64,000 nt of DNA, from the NCBI RefSeq assembly GCF_026626665.1, contig NZ_JAPNKE010000002.1, forward strand, positions 9,568,001-9,632,000, in the 5' to 3' direction. Made by a program: the position numbers and the translations under genes. The notes below the pieces were generated by a model. It had not been told where the DNA came from. It saw only the letters and a list, made by a program, of their open reading frames with translations, and ran no database searches. Positions 38,877 through 51,062 of this stretch are shown piece by piece; the stretch's first letter is position 1; every line of letters starts with the position of its first letter. The DNA comes from Nannocystis pusilla (GTDB taxonomy: Bacteria; Myxococcota_A; Polyangia; Nannocystales; Nannocystaceae).

Positions 38877-40563
38877 TCAGTCGGTGGTCACGCGCAGGAC
38901 CTCGTCGATCGAGGTCGTGCCGTCGACCACGCGCAACAGCCCCGCCTGTCGCAGCGGGCGCATGCCGAGCCGCACCGCCTCGGCCCGCAGCTCGAAGGCG
39001 CCGGCGCCGTCCATGATCCGCTCGCGCAGCGACTCGCCGATCGACATGACCTCGAAGATCGCGGTGCGCCCGCGGAAGCCGCCGTGGCAGGCCTTGCAGC
39101 CGCGCGCGCCGGGGCGAGGCGTCGCGCGCCAGCGCCGGCGGGACCCCGGCGTCGACCAGCCGCTGCACGCTGCAGCTCGGGTCGGGCTCGGCGCACTCGG
39201 GGCACAGGCGTCGCACCAGCCGCTGGGCGATCACCAGCGAGGCCGCGGCCGCGATCACGTGCGGCTCGACGCCGAGGTAGACGAGCTGGACCAGCGCCGC
39301 GGCGGCGTCGCCGGCGGACAGGGCCGCGAGCACGCGCCGACCGCCGGCGGCCGCCTTGGCGCACAGCTCGGCGGTTTCGAAGTCGCGCAGCTCGCTGACC
39401 ATGACGATGTCGGGGTCCTGCCGCAGCACCGCGCGCACGGCCGCCGCGGGGCCGAGTTCGGGGTGGACCTGGACCTGCGAGACGCCCTGCAAGTGGTACT
39501 CGACCGGGTCCTCGACGGTGGCGATCCGCACGCTGTCGGCGGTGAGCTCGCCGAGCGCGGTGCACAGGGTGGTCGAGCGGCCGGCGCCCGCGAGGCCGGC
39601 GACCAGCACGAGGCCGTGCGCGCGGTGCAGGGCGGCCCGGACCTGGCGCAGAGGTTCGCCGTCGATGCCGAGCCGCGCGAGGTCGGCCGGCAGCGCGGCG
39701 CGGTCGAGCAGGCGCAGGCGCAGCGCCTCGCCGAACACCGTCGGCAGGGTGACCACGTGGAACGCGACCTCGCGCTCCTTGCCGGCCTTGAAGCGCAGGC
39801 GGCCCTCGAGCGGCAAGCGGCGGTCGCCGACGTCGAGCCCGGCCTGCTGCTTGAACTTGCCGATCAGCGACGCCCCGTAGCCGAGCGGCGGGTCCATCTC
39901 GTGGTAGAGCGCGCCGTCGATGCGGTAGCGGACCCGCATGCCCTTCTCGTACGGCTCGATGTGGATGTCCGACGCGCCCTTCGCCAGCGCGTTGCGCAAG
40001 ATCGCCTCGCACAGCCGCCCGGCCATCGTCTGCTCCGGCTCCGACAGCTGCGGCGGCGGCCGCTCGCGCTCCGGCAGGCTGACCGCCGGCTCGAGCCCGA
40101 GGCCGCCGAGGACCTCGCCGTACGGCGCCGCCAGATCGACCTTGTCGTAGTAGCGGGCGATCGCCGCCTCGATCGCGGGCTCGAGGCTGACCACCGCGTC
40201 GATGTTGAGGCTCGTGTGGAACTTGAGGTCGTCGACCGCCAGCATGTTGTTGGGGTCGGCCATAGCGACGATGAGCTTCGACCCGGCGCGCTGGACGGGG
40301 ACCGCGAGGTGACGCACCGCGAGCGACTTGTCGACCGTGCGGATGACGGACGGATCGATCTCGTGGGTGGCGAAGTCGAAGTAGGGGACCTTGAAGTGCT
40401 CGGCGAGGAAGCCGGCCAGCTGGCGCTCGCTGATGAAGCCGAGGCGCAGCAGGATCGTGGTCAGCCGCTTGCCGAACGCGCGCTGCTCCGACTGCGCCCG
40501 CTGGAGCTGCGGCAGCGAGATCAGGTCGCGATGGACCAGGAGTTCGCCGAGTCGGTCTGCCAT
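38877..40563 (-). CDS. GspE/PilB-like ATPase with altered Walker A (one frameshift)
   Basis: About 562 residues from the ATG at 40563. The N-terminal GspE_N domain (LGELLVHRDLISLPQLQRA, ISERQLAGFLAEHFKVPY) is normal, as are SDIHIEPYEKGMRVRYRIDG and the zinc Cys pairs (RLCPEC and CKACHG). The Walker A reads GLAGAGRST, with Arg in place of the catalytic Lys. Walker B is DPDIVMVSELRD (Ser for Gly), and the usual HTND box reads SAGD. The frame changes near 39110. ATP hydrolysis is doubtful, so it may be a regulatory or decayed paralogue. The start of the GspF-like gene lies 15 bp past its stop, separated by a hairpin copy. Confidence 0.85.
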
Positions 40564-40790
40564 GCGGGCTCGGCCGGCGCCGGCGGGCGCGGCCCAGGGC
40601 GCAAAAGCCTACAGCTCACCGCCCGGCCCGCCAAGCGAGGAAACTTTCGCGGCCGGGAGCGCCTGTCCTTTGCGCCACGGCCCGGGCCCACGGACCGCTG
40701 TCCGGCCGCGGCGGCGCGACCGGCTCCATGGCCAGGAGACCTGATTTTTTCGCCACGTCGCGGCGCTATCGCCTATTCTCCGCGGCCGCC

Positions 40791-42122
40791 ATGCCACCCA
40801 ACGACGGCCGTCCGCTGCGCACTCGCCCCGCCACTCGCCCCGCCGAACCCTCGCGGCCGCAGCGACGCAGCAGCGGCGGTGAGGCCGGCAGCGACGCGCC
40901 GCCGCGCCGCCGCACCCAGGGCGGCCACCCGCGCCCGGCGGTCCGCGGCCCGCACGTCAAGGTGCCGCACGAAGTGGCGCGACTGCTGCGCGCCGGTCAC
41001 CCGTGGGTGTTCCGCAACGCCGTCCTGCGCCCGCTCGCGCTGCCCGAGGGCGCCGTCATCCCGGTCATGGACCCCGACGGCTACCTGATCGGCCACGGCC
41101 TCCACGAGCCCGAGGGCGCGATCGCCATCCGCATGCTGAGCCTCACGCCCGAGTTCGAGTGGAACGAGGCCGAGATGCTCGCGCGCGTGCGGGCCGCGGC
41201 GCGCCGTCGCAGCTTCGGCGTGCCCGCCGAGGCCTGCCGCCTGATCCACAACGAGGCCGACGGCTTCCCCGGCCTCGCCGTCGACCGCCTCGGCAGCCAC
41301 CTGCTCGTCTACAAGTACGCCAAGATCGCTGAGACCTACCTCGACGCGCTGGTGCCGATCCTCGAGCAGGAGTTCAAGCCCGCCGGCATCTACATGCAGG
41401 ACCGCGTCCGCGGCGTCACCCCCGACGACCGCCGGCCGCCCGCGTTCCACCTGGCCGGCAAGGCCGCGCCGCCGGAGATCGAGCTCGACGAGGATGGCCT
41501 CAAGTTCCTGGTCGACGTGACGGCCCCGGTCTCGCCCGGCTTGTTCCTCGACCTCCGCGAGGGCCGGCGCCTGTTCGAGGCGTGGTCGCGCGATCGCAGC
41601 GTGTGCAACCTGTTCAGCTTCACCGGCGCGTTCGGCCTGCGGGCCCTCCGCGGCGGCGCCCGCTCGGTGACCCACGTCGACGCCGCGGCCCGCAGCCACG
41701 CGCGCTGCCGGCAGAACCTCAGCGCCTCGAAGATGGACCCCGAGGCGATCGAGACGATCACCGGCGACGCGTTCGCGCTGCTCGAGAAGTTCCGCCAGCG
41801 CGGCCGGGTGTGGGACCTCGTGATCGTCGACCCGCCGCCGTTCAGCAACGTCAAGGGCAGCACCTTCAGCGCGCTCAAGGACTACGGCGAGCTGATGCGC
41901 GCCGTCAGCGGCGTCGTCAGCCCCGGCGGCCACGTGCTGGCGATCAGCAACGCGGTGCGCCTCGGCGAGGAGGAGTTCCTGCTGGCCGTCGGCGAGGGCG
42001 TCCACGCCGCCGGCCGCGCCGCCCGCCTGGTCGGCGAGTGCGGCCTCCCGCCCGACTTCCCGGTCCCGCCGGCCTTCATCGAGGGCCGCTACCTGAAGAT
42101 CAAGCTGCTGCAGTTCGACTGA
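40791..42122 (+). CDS. Class I SAM-dependent rRNA cytosine-C5 methyltransferase (RlmI-like)
   Basis: 443 residues from the ATG at 40791. After an Arg/Pro-rich extension (about 60 residues) a PUA-like segment follows (VARLLRAGHPWVFRNAVLR), then the RlmI core: LIHNEADGFPGLAVDRLG, GLFLDLREGR, VCNLFSFTGAFGLRALRGGA (SAM-binding), and VIVDPPPFS, the catalytic-type motif. The protein should methylate 23S rRNA; which position cannot be told. It converges on the DUF2335 gene. Confidence 0.9.
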   Translation: MPPNDGRPLRTRPATRPAEPSRPQRRSSGGEAGSDAPPRRRTQGGHPRPAVRGPHVKVPHEVARLLRAGHPWVFRNAVLRPLALPEGAVIPVMDPDGYLIGHGLHEPEGAIAIRMLSLTPEFEWNEAEMLARVRAAARRRSFGVPAEACRLIHNEADGFPGLAVDRLGSHLLVYKYAKIAETYLDALVPILEQEFKPAGIYMQDRVRGVTPDDRRPPAFHLAGKAAPPEIELDEDGLKFLVDVTAPVSPGLFLDLREGRRLFEAWSRDRSVCNLFSFTGAFGLRALRGGARSVTHVDAAARSHARCRQNLSASKMDPEAIETITGDAFALLEKFRQRGRVWDLVIVDPPPFSNVKGSTFSALKDYGELMRAVSGVVSPGGHVLAISNAVRLGEEEFLLAVGEGVHAAGRAARLVGECGLPPDFPVPPAFIEGRYLKIKLLQFD

Positions 42123-42139
42123 GAGCGGCGGTCGGGTAG

Positions 42140-42196
42140 GGGCTGTCCCTTGGACAGCTCGCTCGCGGGAGGCTGGGAGCTGTCCCTACGGACAGC
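42140..42196. repeat. Two hairpins between convergent genes
   Basis: GCTGTCC-CTT-GGACAGC (about 42145-42161) and GCTGTCC-CTAC-GGACAGC (42179-42196), 30 bp apart, just after the methyltransferase stop. Members of the TGTCC/GGACA family. The remaining gap to 42373 shows nothing else. Confidence 0.75.
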
Positions 42197-42373
42197 CAGC
42201 TCGTGCGCTACGAGTGCTCCGGTCCGCGGCGCTCGAACGGGCGCAGTGGGCTGACGCAGGGCCGACGTTTCGGTTCGCGTCGGCGCGAGGCGCTCGAAGA
42301 GGCCGATCCGCGGCGCCGCGGGTCCGGCTCGTGAGAAGGAGTGACCGAGCATCGCCGTGTCAGCTCCAGCTCC

Positions 42374-42889
42374 TCAGTTCGACTGCGGTGCGGCCCGTGG
42401 CGGCGCGCGCAGCCGCAGGCGCCGCGAGGCTCGCGGTTGCTGCCCACGGATGAACACGAACACCAGGCTCGACAGGCCGATGCCGCCGAGCAAGCTGGCG
42501 GTGAGCTGGCCCCATCCGCTCGTGGCGAGCATAGCGACGGCGGCGCTGGCGGCCAGGAACAGCACGCAGATGCCGAAGCCGAGGTACTGCCCGCGGGCGA
42601 TCTGCCGCCGCTGCGCGGCGCGATCGAGCGCGCGGGCCCGCAGCTTCTCGCGGCGGAGCTCGAGCCGCTCGAGCTCGATGCGGTGCAGGTGCGCCTGGGT
42701 CGCCTGCGCCATGCGAAAGATCAGCTCCCGGCCCTCCGGCGGATAGGCGGCGAGCTGCTCGGGAGACGGCAAGGGGCTCGAGCCGCGCAACATCGCGAGG
42801 ATGGAGATCGAGGAGCGCCCCGAGAGCTCGCGGCCCTCGGCGCGGCGAGGTTCGTTTTCTGCGGGAACGACGAGCTCTTCAGAAGACAC
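42374..42889 (-). CDS. DUF2335-family membrane protein
   Basis: 171 residues. SPLPSPEQLAAYPPEGRELI followed by RMAQATQAHLHRIELER, then two hydrophobic helices (FGICVLFLAASAAVAML, LTASLLGGIGLSSLVFVFI), is the DUF2335 arrangement. These small proteins of unknown function occur sporadically, often next to mobile DNA. Two tiny overlapping reading frames lie just upstream on the same strand. Confidence 0.8.
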   Translation of the reverse strand: MSSEELVVPAENEPRRAEGRELSGRSSISILAMLRGSSPLPSPEQLAAYPPEGRELIFRMAQATQAHLHRIELERLELRREKLRARALDRAAQRRQIARGQYLGFGICVLFLAASAAVAMLATSGWGQLTASLLGGIGLSSLVFVFIRGQQPRASRRLRLRAPPRAAPQSN

Positions 42890-42937
42890 GCGCCGGAGGC
42901 TAGCGCGCCGAAATTCGCGCGCAACTTCGCGCGCGTA

Positions 42938-43036
42938 CTACCGCGGGGGCAGGCGATCGGCGTAGCTCTCGTAGATGCCGGCGAGGTCGCGACGGATGGC
43001 CAGGAACTCGCGGGCGATCGCCTCGGCATCGCTCAT
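42938..43036 (-). CDS. Tiny reading frame, 32 residues, coupled to the one before it
   Basis: MSDAEAIAREFLAIRRDLAG and then IYESYADRLPPR; the ATG overlaps the stop of the 36-residue frame (ATGA). Predicted as a single amphipathic helix. Length and compositional normality make it plausible but unproven; it may be a small partner of the DUF2335 protein. Confidence 0.4.
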   Translation of the reverse strand: MSDAEAIAREFLAIRRDLAGIYESYADRLPPR

Positions 43037-43143
43037 GCGGCGCTGCGGGGCTTGCGCCTGGCGGCGCGGCGCGGGCGGGGCGGTTCGGGCGGCTGGATCT
43101 CGAGGATCGACGCCATGCCGGCCAGGATTCCGCGGAGGGACAT
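43033..43143 (-). CDS. Tiny reading frame, 36 residues
   Basis: MSLRGILAGMASILEIQPPE then a basic tail of Arg/Pro/Ala. An AGGAGG sits directly before the ATG, closer than ideal (1 base). The overlap with the next tiny frame, and the DUF2335 gene following both, suggest a three-gene unit. Confidence 0.4.
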   Translation of the reverse strand: MSLRGILAGMASILEIQPPEPPRPRRAARRKPRSAA

Positions 43144-43306
43144 GCCTCCTCTTATACGCCCGTGGCCCCGCGTGAGCCAGCCGGCGGGCCGGATCTGCGC
43201 GCTCACGCCTGCTTGCGACGTGCGCGAAGTGCGCGCGAAATCGCACGCGGCGGTCACCGTGCGCGCGGGGGCTCGTGGCCGCGCGGATCGATTATTCTCC
43301 CCGCCC

Positions 43307-45984
<2,678 letters not shown>

Positions 45985-46023
45985 GCCGCATCGCCCGTGC
46001 GCGCTGTGATACCGTGAAATCAC

Positions 46024-47910
46024 ATGCAGCCTGATGACCTGCTGGCGCGCGAAGGCTACGCCCCCAAGGACGTGCCGGCCCTGCTCGCGTGGGCGCGCGC
46101 GCGCCAACGTGCTGCTGCAGGGGCTCGACCCCGACTCGACGCTCGGCGAGCTGCTCGGTGGTACTTCGGGACATGTCTCGCGGGACAGCAGCTTCGCCGC
46201 CCGCCGCGACAGCTTCGAGCTCCCCGAGGAGCGCGACGAGTTCGACGAGCTCGACGGCGACATCCCGGCCGACCTGCGGCAGGCGGTCACGGCGGCGACC
46301 TCGTCGCAGCCGCAGCCGTCGGCGCCGGTGATCGACGACGACCCCGACTCCGGGCTCGGCGGGTTCGCCCGCTTCCAGTCGATGCTCAAGCTCAGCCGTC
46401 CGTACCCGGTCCGGCAGCCGGAGCCCGTCGTCGAGGAGCCGCGCCCGACGCTGATGCGGAGCTTCGCGCTCGCCGCCCAGCGCGAGTCCGACTACCCCTC
46501 GTCGACGCCGTCGCCCCCGGCCGACCTCTCGGCCACCTTGCCGCTGGCCGCCGCGCTCGGCATCAGCAGCGAGGAGTCGGCGGCGCTGGTGCTGGGGATC
46601 CCCGACGAAGACGGCAGCGAAGGCTCGGGCCTCAACGACTTCTTCAACCCGAACGCGAACCCCGACCTCCTCGGCTCGCGGCTGTCGACGACCGTGTCCT
46701 CGCGTACGAGCTCGCACGCGTCGGGCTTCATCGACGACGACGACGACGTGCGGATGCCGATCCAGGACGACGACGACGACGTGCGGATGCCGATCCAGGA
46801 CGACGACGACGACCTGCCGCTGCCGACGCTGCAGGACGACGATCCGCCGGGCGAGGCCGCGCCGATGCTCGACGACGTCTCGCCGTTCGGCAGCGGCCTC
46901 CCGGCAGCGCGCCTGGACGACCACTCGCCGGTGCGGCGCACCTCGCTGGACGACGTGCGCAGCGTCATGGTCGACGACGACGAGTCGCCGCTGCGGCGCG
47001 CGGCGGACGACGTGCGGCGCGGCGAAGATCGGCCGCTGCGTGGCCCGTCGATCGAGGATGTCCGCCGGCTCATCGCGCCGACGCGGCGGCCGTCGCTGGA
47101 CGACGTGCGCAGCGCGCTGATGGACGACGACGAGGCGCCGCCGAGCCGTTCGTCGGTGCCGGTGCGGCGGTCGTCGATGGACGACGTGCGCAGCGCGCTG
47201 ATGGACGACGACGAGGCGCCGCCGAGCCGTTCGTCGGCGCCGGTGCGGCGCTCGTCGGTGGACGACGTGCGCAGCGTGCTGGTGGACGACGACGAGGCGC
47301 CGCCGGTGCGCGGGTCGGCGCCGGTGCGTCGCCCGTCGGTGGACGACGTGCGCAGCGCGCTGGTGGACGACGACGAGGCGCCGCCGACCCGTTCGTCGGC
47401 GCCGGTGCGTCGCGGGTCGATGGACGACGTGCGCAGCGCGCTGGTGGACGACGACGAGGCGCCGCCGACCCGGGCCTCGGCGCCTTCGCGGCACGAGTCT
47501 CTGGACGACGTGCGGGGCGTGCTGGACGACGACGACGACGCGCTGTCGTCGACCGACGACGACGACCAGACGAGCGCCGAACCGGTGCGCACCCGCGACA
47601 CCCCGCCGATGCCCGGCTTGCCGGCGATCGACGTCGACGGCGACAGCGGCGCCCCGGTGCTGCGTCACCGCACGCCCAAGAAGAAGGTCGTCGAGCTCGG
47701 CGCCCCGCTGGCCAAGCCGCGCGCCGGCTCCGGCACGGGCGCGGTCGGTCCGCGCGGGCCCAGCCCCAGCCGCCGCCGCCGCGCAAGCCGCCGCCGCCGG
47801 CCCGCAAGCCGCCGCCGCCGCCGGCCCCGGTCGACGACGACATCCAGGAGCTGAGCCGCGTCGAGCTGATCGAGGACCTGCCGTCCTACTTGCGCGACGA
47901 CGACGAATGA
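46024..47910 (+). CDS. Acidic protein with 27-residue tandem repeats (two frameshifts)
   Basis: About 628 residues. It starts MQPDDLLAREGYAPKDVPAL; frames change near 46105 and near 47760. The centre is strongly acidic (FIDDDDDVRMPIQDDDDD). About seven units follow with the pattern VRRSSMDDVRSALMDDDEAP and SRSSAP, roughly 27 residues each, at about 46930-47530. The C-terminus is proline-rich (PPPARKPPPPPAP) and ends in IQELSRVELIEDLPSYLRD. Each unit carries an RRxS site that a basophilic Ser/Thr kinase could phosphorylate. A hairpin copy near 46165-46188 encodes TSGHVSRDSS. No family recognised. It lies 40 bp after alaS. Confidence 0.6.
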   Translation: MQPDDLLAREGYAPKDVPALLAWARARQRAAAGARPRLDARRAARWYFGTCLAGQQLRRPPRQLRAPRGARRVRRARRRHPGRPAAGGHGGDLVAAAAVGAGDRRRPRLRARRVRPLPVDAQAQPSVPGPAAGARRRGAAPDADAELRARRPARVRLPLVDAVAPGRPLGHLAAGRRARHQQRGVGGAGAGDPRRRRQRRLGPQRLLQPEREPRPPRLAAVDDRVLAYELARVGLHRRRRRRADADPGRRRRRADADPGRRRRPAAADAAGRRSAGRGRADARRRLAVRQRPPGSAPGRPLAGAAHLAGRRAQRHGRRRRVAAAARGGRRAARRRSAAAWPVDRGCPPAHRADAAAVAGRRAQRADGRRRGAAEPFVGAGAAVVDGRRAQRADGRRRGAAEPFVGAGAALVGGRRAQRAGGRRRGAAGARVGAGASPVGGRRAQRAGGRRRGAADPFVGAGASRVDGRRAQRAGGRRRGAADPGLGAFAARVSGRRAGRAGRRRRRAVVDRRRRPDERRTGAHPRHPADARLAGDRRRRRQRRPGAASPHAQEEGRRARRPAGQAARRLRHGRGRSARAQPQPPPPRKPPPPARKPPPPPAPVDDDIQELSRVELIEDLPSYLRDDDE

Positions 47911-47920
47911 GGCTGGCCCG

Positions 47921-47960
47921 GGGACATGCTCGATGGAGCATGCTCCATCGGACATGCGCG
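47921..47960. repeat. 20-bp palindrome between convergent genes
   Basis: CGATGGAGCATGCTCCATCG (47931-47950) is perfect, flanked by GACATG on both sides. Its arm is the unit of the 14-bp array at 18.6 kb (CGATGGGGCATGTC). It fills the gap between the acidic repeat protein (+) and the glutamate-cysteine ligase gene (-). Confidence 0.8.
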
Positions 47961-47965
47961 AACGG

Positions 47966-49369
47966 TCAGGTCACTTCGAGCCCGGCGCCGGCGAAGTGGA
48001 ACGCGCGGACGAAGGCGCGGCGGCCCTCGAGGTCGCGGCCGGGGCGGGGGCCGAGCTGGGCGCGGGCGACGTCGGCGGGCGACGTGCCGGCGTTGACCAG
48101 GGCCTCCAGGGAGTCGAGGAAGAACGCCTCGGTGCGGCCGCGATGGTCGCGGATGTCGGCGCGGTCGAGCCCCTCGCGCGCGATGGCGAGCAGCCGCTGA
48201 CACAGCGCGCGGACGCGCGGCGACGACAGGGCGGCCTGGCGACACTCGGCCCACAGCGCCAGGCGTTCGCCGAAGTCGAGGTCGGCGACCAGCTCCCAGG
48301 CCGCCTCGCCGGCGTCGTCGTCGTAGAGGAGCCCCTTCCACAGCGCCGGCAGCGCGCAGAGGATGTTCTGCCGCACCGAATCGCAGCCACGGACCTCGAG
48401 GTACGGCTTCAGGCGGATCTCCGGGAACAGCGTGCTCAGGTGCAGCTCCCAGTCGCCCAACGTCGCGGTGTGGCGCACTCCGTCCGGGTCGACGTAGCCG
48501 GTCGCCATGTACTCGCGGAACGGCACGTGCAGCGGGATGTAGCGGCCCTGGCGCCGGATGAAGAACATCGGCACGGCGAGCGCCCAGTCGGCGTAGCGCT
48601 CGTACGAGAACGGCGCCTCGAACGCCCACGGCAGCAGCCCGCAGCGGGCGGCGTCGACGTCGGTCCAGTTGTCGCTGCGCAGCGACGCGAACCCGCGGTC
48701 CTCGCCTTCCTTATGGGGAGTTGGCGAACAGCGCCGTCGTCAGCGCCGACACCCCCATCGCCAGGCGGAGCCGGGTCCCGGCCTGCTGCTCCGACGCGTA
48801 GTCGAAGTTGGCCTGCACGGTGCACGTGCGCAGCATCATGTCGAGCCCGCGCTGGCCGCGGGTCGGCAGGTAGGCCCGCATCACCGCGTAGCGCGGCTTG
48901 GGCATCCAGTGGATCTCGTCGCGGGTGGCGAACGGGTGGAAGCCGGACGCCAGCCAGGCGATCCCGAGCTCCTGCGACACCGCGTGAAGCTCGCGCTGGT
49001 GCTGCGTGAACTCCTGGCAGGTCAGGTGGACGTCCGCCAGGGGTTTGCCGCTGAGTTCGAACTGGCCGCCGGGCTCGAGGGTGATCGAGGCGCCGTCGCG
49101 TTCGAGGCTGATGAGCGCCCCGTCGTTGCCGCGCTCGCCGCCCGGCTTCCAGCCGAACCGGGCCATGAAGCCCTGCATCACCGCCAGGACGTGGGCCTCG
49201 TACTCGACGGGGCGGTACTTGCCGTCGGCGACGAACACGCCGAACTTCTCGTGTTCGGTGCCGATCTTGTGGGTCTGGCGGTCGGGGCGTTCGGCGCGGC
49301 GGAAGAACCCCGTGAGGTCTTCGGGCTGCAGCGGCGCGCTGGAGGCGGGGGTCTCGGGGTGCTGCTCAC
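47966..49369 (-). CDS. gshA: Glutamate-cysteine ligase (GCS2-type), one or two frameshifts
   Basis: About 465 residues. Family motifs are HKIGTEHEKFGVFV, LISLERDGASITLEPGGQFE, LASGFHPFATRDEIHWMPK, TCTVQANFDY, then after a break near 48715 VPMFFIRRQGRYIPLHVPF and LHLSTLFPEIRLKPYLEVRG. It makes gamma-glutamylcysteine, the first step of glutathione synthesis. The start is uncertain: GTG at 49369 has GGAG upstream but needs one more indel, while a GTG at 49505 stays in frame with a non-conserved leader. Bases 49370-49558 upstream hold no other gene. Confidence 0.88.
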
Positions 49370-49558
49370 AGAAGGCTCCGGGTCGTCGCCAAGGCTGGCG
49401 GAGGAGCAGTGTACGTGGCGTCCTGCGAGACTTGACAGCGAATTGCAGGCCGCCGCCGCGTGACGAACGGCCTATAGGTCCCGCGGCGCCGGCCCCGACC
49501 GTCACCTGCGCTTGACCGCGGCGCAGGCCCGCCGTTACTCTTCGCCGGCGTAAAGGTC

Positions 49559-49933
49559 ATGGCTGGATCTGCCGTCCACGAAGCTCCCTGTGTCATCGGC
49601 CCGCGGATCACCGTCCGCGGGTCCCTCGTCGGCGAGGAAGACGTCGTGGTGCAGGGCAGGGTCGAGGGGAGCATCGCCTTGACGGCGCACCTCCTCATCG
49701 CCGGCCCGGCCCTGGTCGCCGCCGACATCGAGGCCGACAGCGTCGAGATCCACGGCCAGGTCGAGGGTGACGTCGTCGCCGCCGAGGGCATCACCCTGCG
49801 GGAAGGCGCCCGCGTGGTCGGCAACCTCCGCGCACCGCGCGTCGAGATCGCCGACGGCGCGCAGTTCAAGGGCGCCGTCGAGATGGACGTCCCGCTGCCC
49901 GGCAACGTCCTCCGGCAACCGCGCGCCCGCTGA
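49559..49933 (+). CDS. Bactofilin 1
   Basis: 124 residues. A DUF583/bactofilin beta-helix of short strands with hydrophobic and Gly positions every ~6 residues: GSLVGEEDVVVQGRVEGSI, ADIEADSVEIHGQVEGDVVA, VVGNLRAPRVEIADGAQFKG. Bactofilins polymerise into non-polar cytoskeletal filaments on the inner membrane and act in cell shape or chromosome placement. It is the first of three adjacent genes. Confidence 0.93.
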   Translation: MAGSAVHEAPCVIGPRITVRGSLVGEEDVVVQGRVEGSIALTAHLLIAGPALVAADIEADSVEIHGQVEGDVVAAEGITLREGARVVGNLRAPRVEIADGAQFKGAVEMDVPLPGNVLRQPRAR

Positions 49934-49959
49934 CCCTCACCTTCTCGCAGGCACCACAC

Positions 49960-50274
49960 ATGTCCAGCACCGTCATCGGCTCCAGCATCCTCATCGACGG
50001 CGAGATCACCGGCGAAGAGCACCTCGTCGTCCGGGGCACCGTCAAGGGCCGGATCCAGGTCCGGGACACCCTCGTCATCGAGGACGGCGGGGTCGTCGAG
50101 GCCACCGTCGACGCGGCCTCGATCACAGTCCAGGGCACGCTCCGCGGCGACGTCGCCGCCAGCGAGCGCGCCGAGCTGCGCCCGAGCAGCACCGTCATCG
50201 GTGACATCCGCGCCCCGCGGATCCTCATCGCCGACGGCGCCTCGTTCAAGGGCAACGTTGACATGGGGGGATGA
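49960..50274 (+). CDS. Bactofilin 2
   Basis: 104 residues, almost only the bactofilin core: SSILIDGEITGEEHLVVRG, TVKGRIQVRDTLVIEDGG, VQGTLRGDVAASERAELR, IGDIRAPRILIADGASFKG. It has very short termini. It lies 26 bp after bactofilin 1, and its stop overlaps the bactofilin 3 start (ATGA). Myxobacteria carry a comparable three-bactofilin group (bacNOP) with chromosome-segregation genes; here no par genes are nearby. Confidence 0.93.
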   Translation: MSSTVIGSSILIDGEITGEEHLVVRGTVKGRIQVRDTLVIEDGGVVEATVDAASITVQGTLRGDVAASERAELRPSSTVIGDIRAPRILIADGASFKGNVDMGG

Positions 50275-50966
50275 AGGTGTCGCAGTCGGAATCCACGCAA
50301 TCCTCGCCCGACGAGGCCACCACCGTCGTCGCCCCCGGCACGCACATCGTCGGTCGCCTGTCTGGCCAGGAGGACATTCGCGTCCACGGCACGATCGAGG
50401 GCCGCATCCACCTCTCCGCCACGCTCTACGTCGAGCCCGAGGGCATCATCGCCGCCGACGTGTACGCCGATGACGTGGTCGTCGCCGGCACCGTGGTCGG
50501 CAACCTGACCGCCGCCGGCAGCATCGTCCTCGCCGCCAGCGCGCGCGTGGTCGGCGATCTCCGCGCCCCTCGCCTCATCGTCGCCCCCGGCGCCGCCTTC
50601 CGCGGCCAGGTCAGCATGGAGCCGCCCGACGAGGACGAGGCCGAGGCCGAGGCCGAGTCGAGCCGCGAGCGCCGCGAAGGCCGCCAGTGGTCGCAGGCCG
50701 CGGCCCAGGCCCGCCCGGCCCAGCCGCGTCCGGCTGCCCCCTACGCCACACAGAACGGCGTTCGTCTGCCCCCGCAGCGGACCGCTCCGCGGCGCGACAG
50801 CGTGCTCGCCAAGCCGTCGCTCGCCCGTCCCCGCCACGAGGAGCAGGGCGGCGAGCATTACGGCGAGGCCGACGAGGCCGACTGGGCCGACGGCGCCAAG
50901 CGGGCCAAGAAGGTCGCGCGCCCGCGAGTCCTGGCCCGCGGCAAGCACAAGGTCGAGCGCATCTGA
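50271..50966 (+). CDS. Bactofilin 3 with long charged tail
   Basis: 231 residues. The bactofilin core occupies about residues 18-120 (GRLSGQEDIRVHGTIEG, VLAASARVVGDLRAPRLI, APGAAFRGQVSMEPP). It is followed by ~110 residues of disordered Glu/Ala, Arg/Pro and Lys-rich sequence ending RPRVLARGKHKVERI. A tail of this sort, basic at the end, could reach DNA or membrane partners. Translation is coupled to bactofilin 2. Confidence 0.93.
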   Translation: MKVSQSESTQSSPDEATTVVAPGTHIVGRLSGQEDIRVHGTIEGRIHLSATLYVEPEGIIAADVYADDVVVAGTVVGNLTAAGSIVLAASARVVGDLRAPRLIVAPGAAFRGQVSMEPPDEDEAEAEAESSRERREGRQWSQAAAQARPAQPRPAAPYATQNGVRLPPQRTAPRRDSVLAKPSLARPRHEEQGGEHYGEADEADWADGAKRAKKVARPRVLARGKHKVERI

Positions 50967-51062
50967 ACGCTCCCCGGGCGACTCGCCCGCGACAACGAGC
51001 ATGCCGCCGCGGCCGACGCGTGCGGCGAACCGACGGGTGCGCGCCGAGTCTTCGCGCGCACC

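Noticed and set aside
36589..41088. 1,499-codon open frame on the + strand
   Set aside because: It runs through the barrel protein, GspF/GspE-like and methyltransferase genes in a wrong frame; composition is Arg/Pro/Ala-rich as in other GC shadows.
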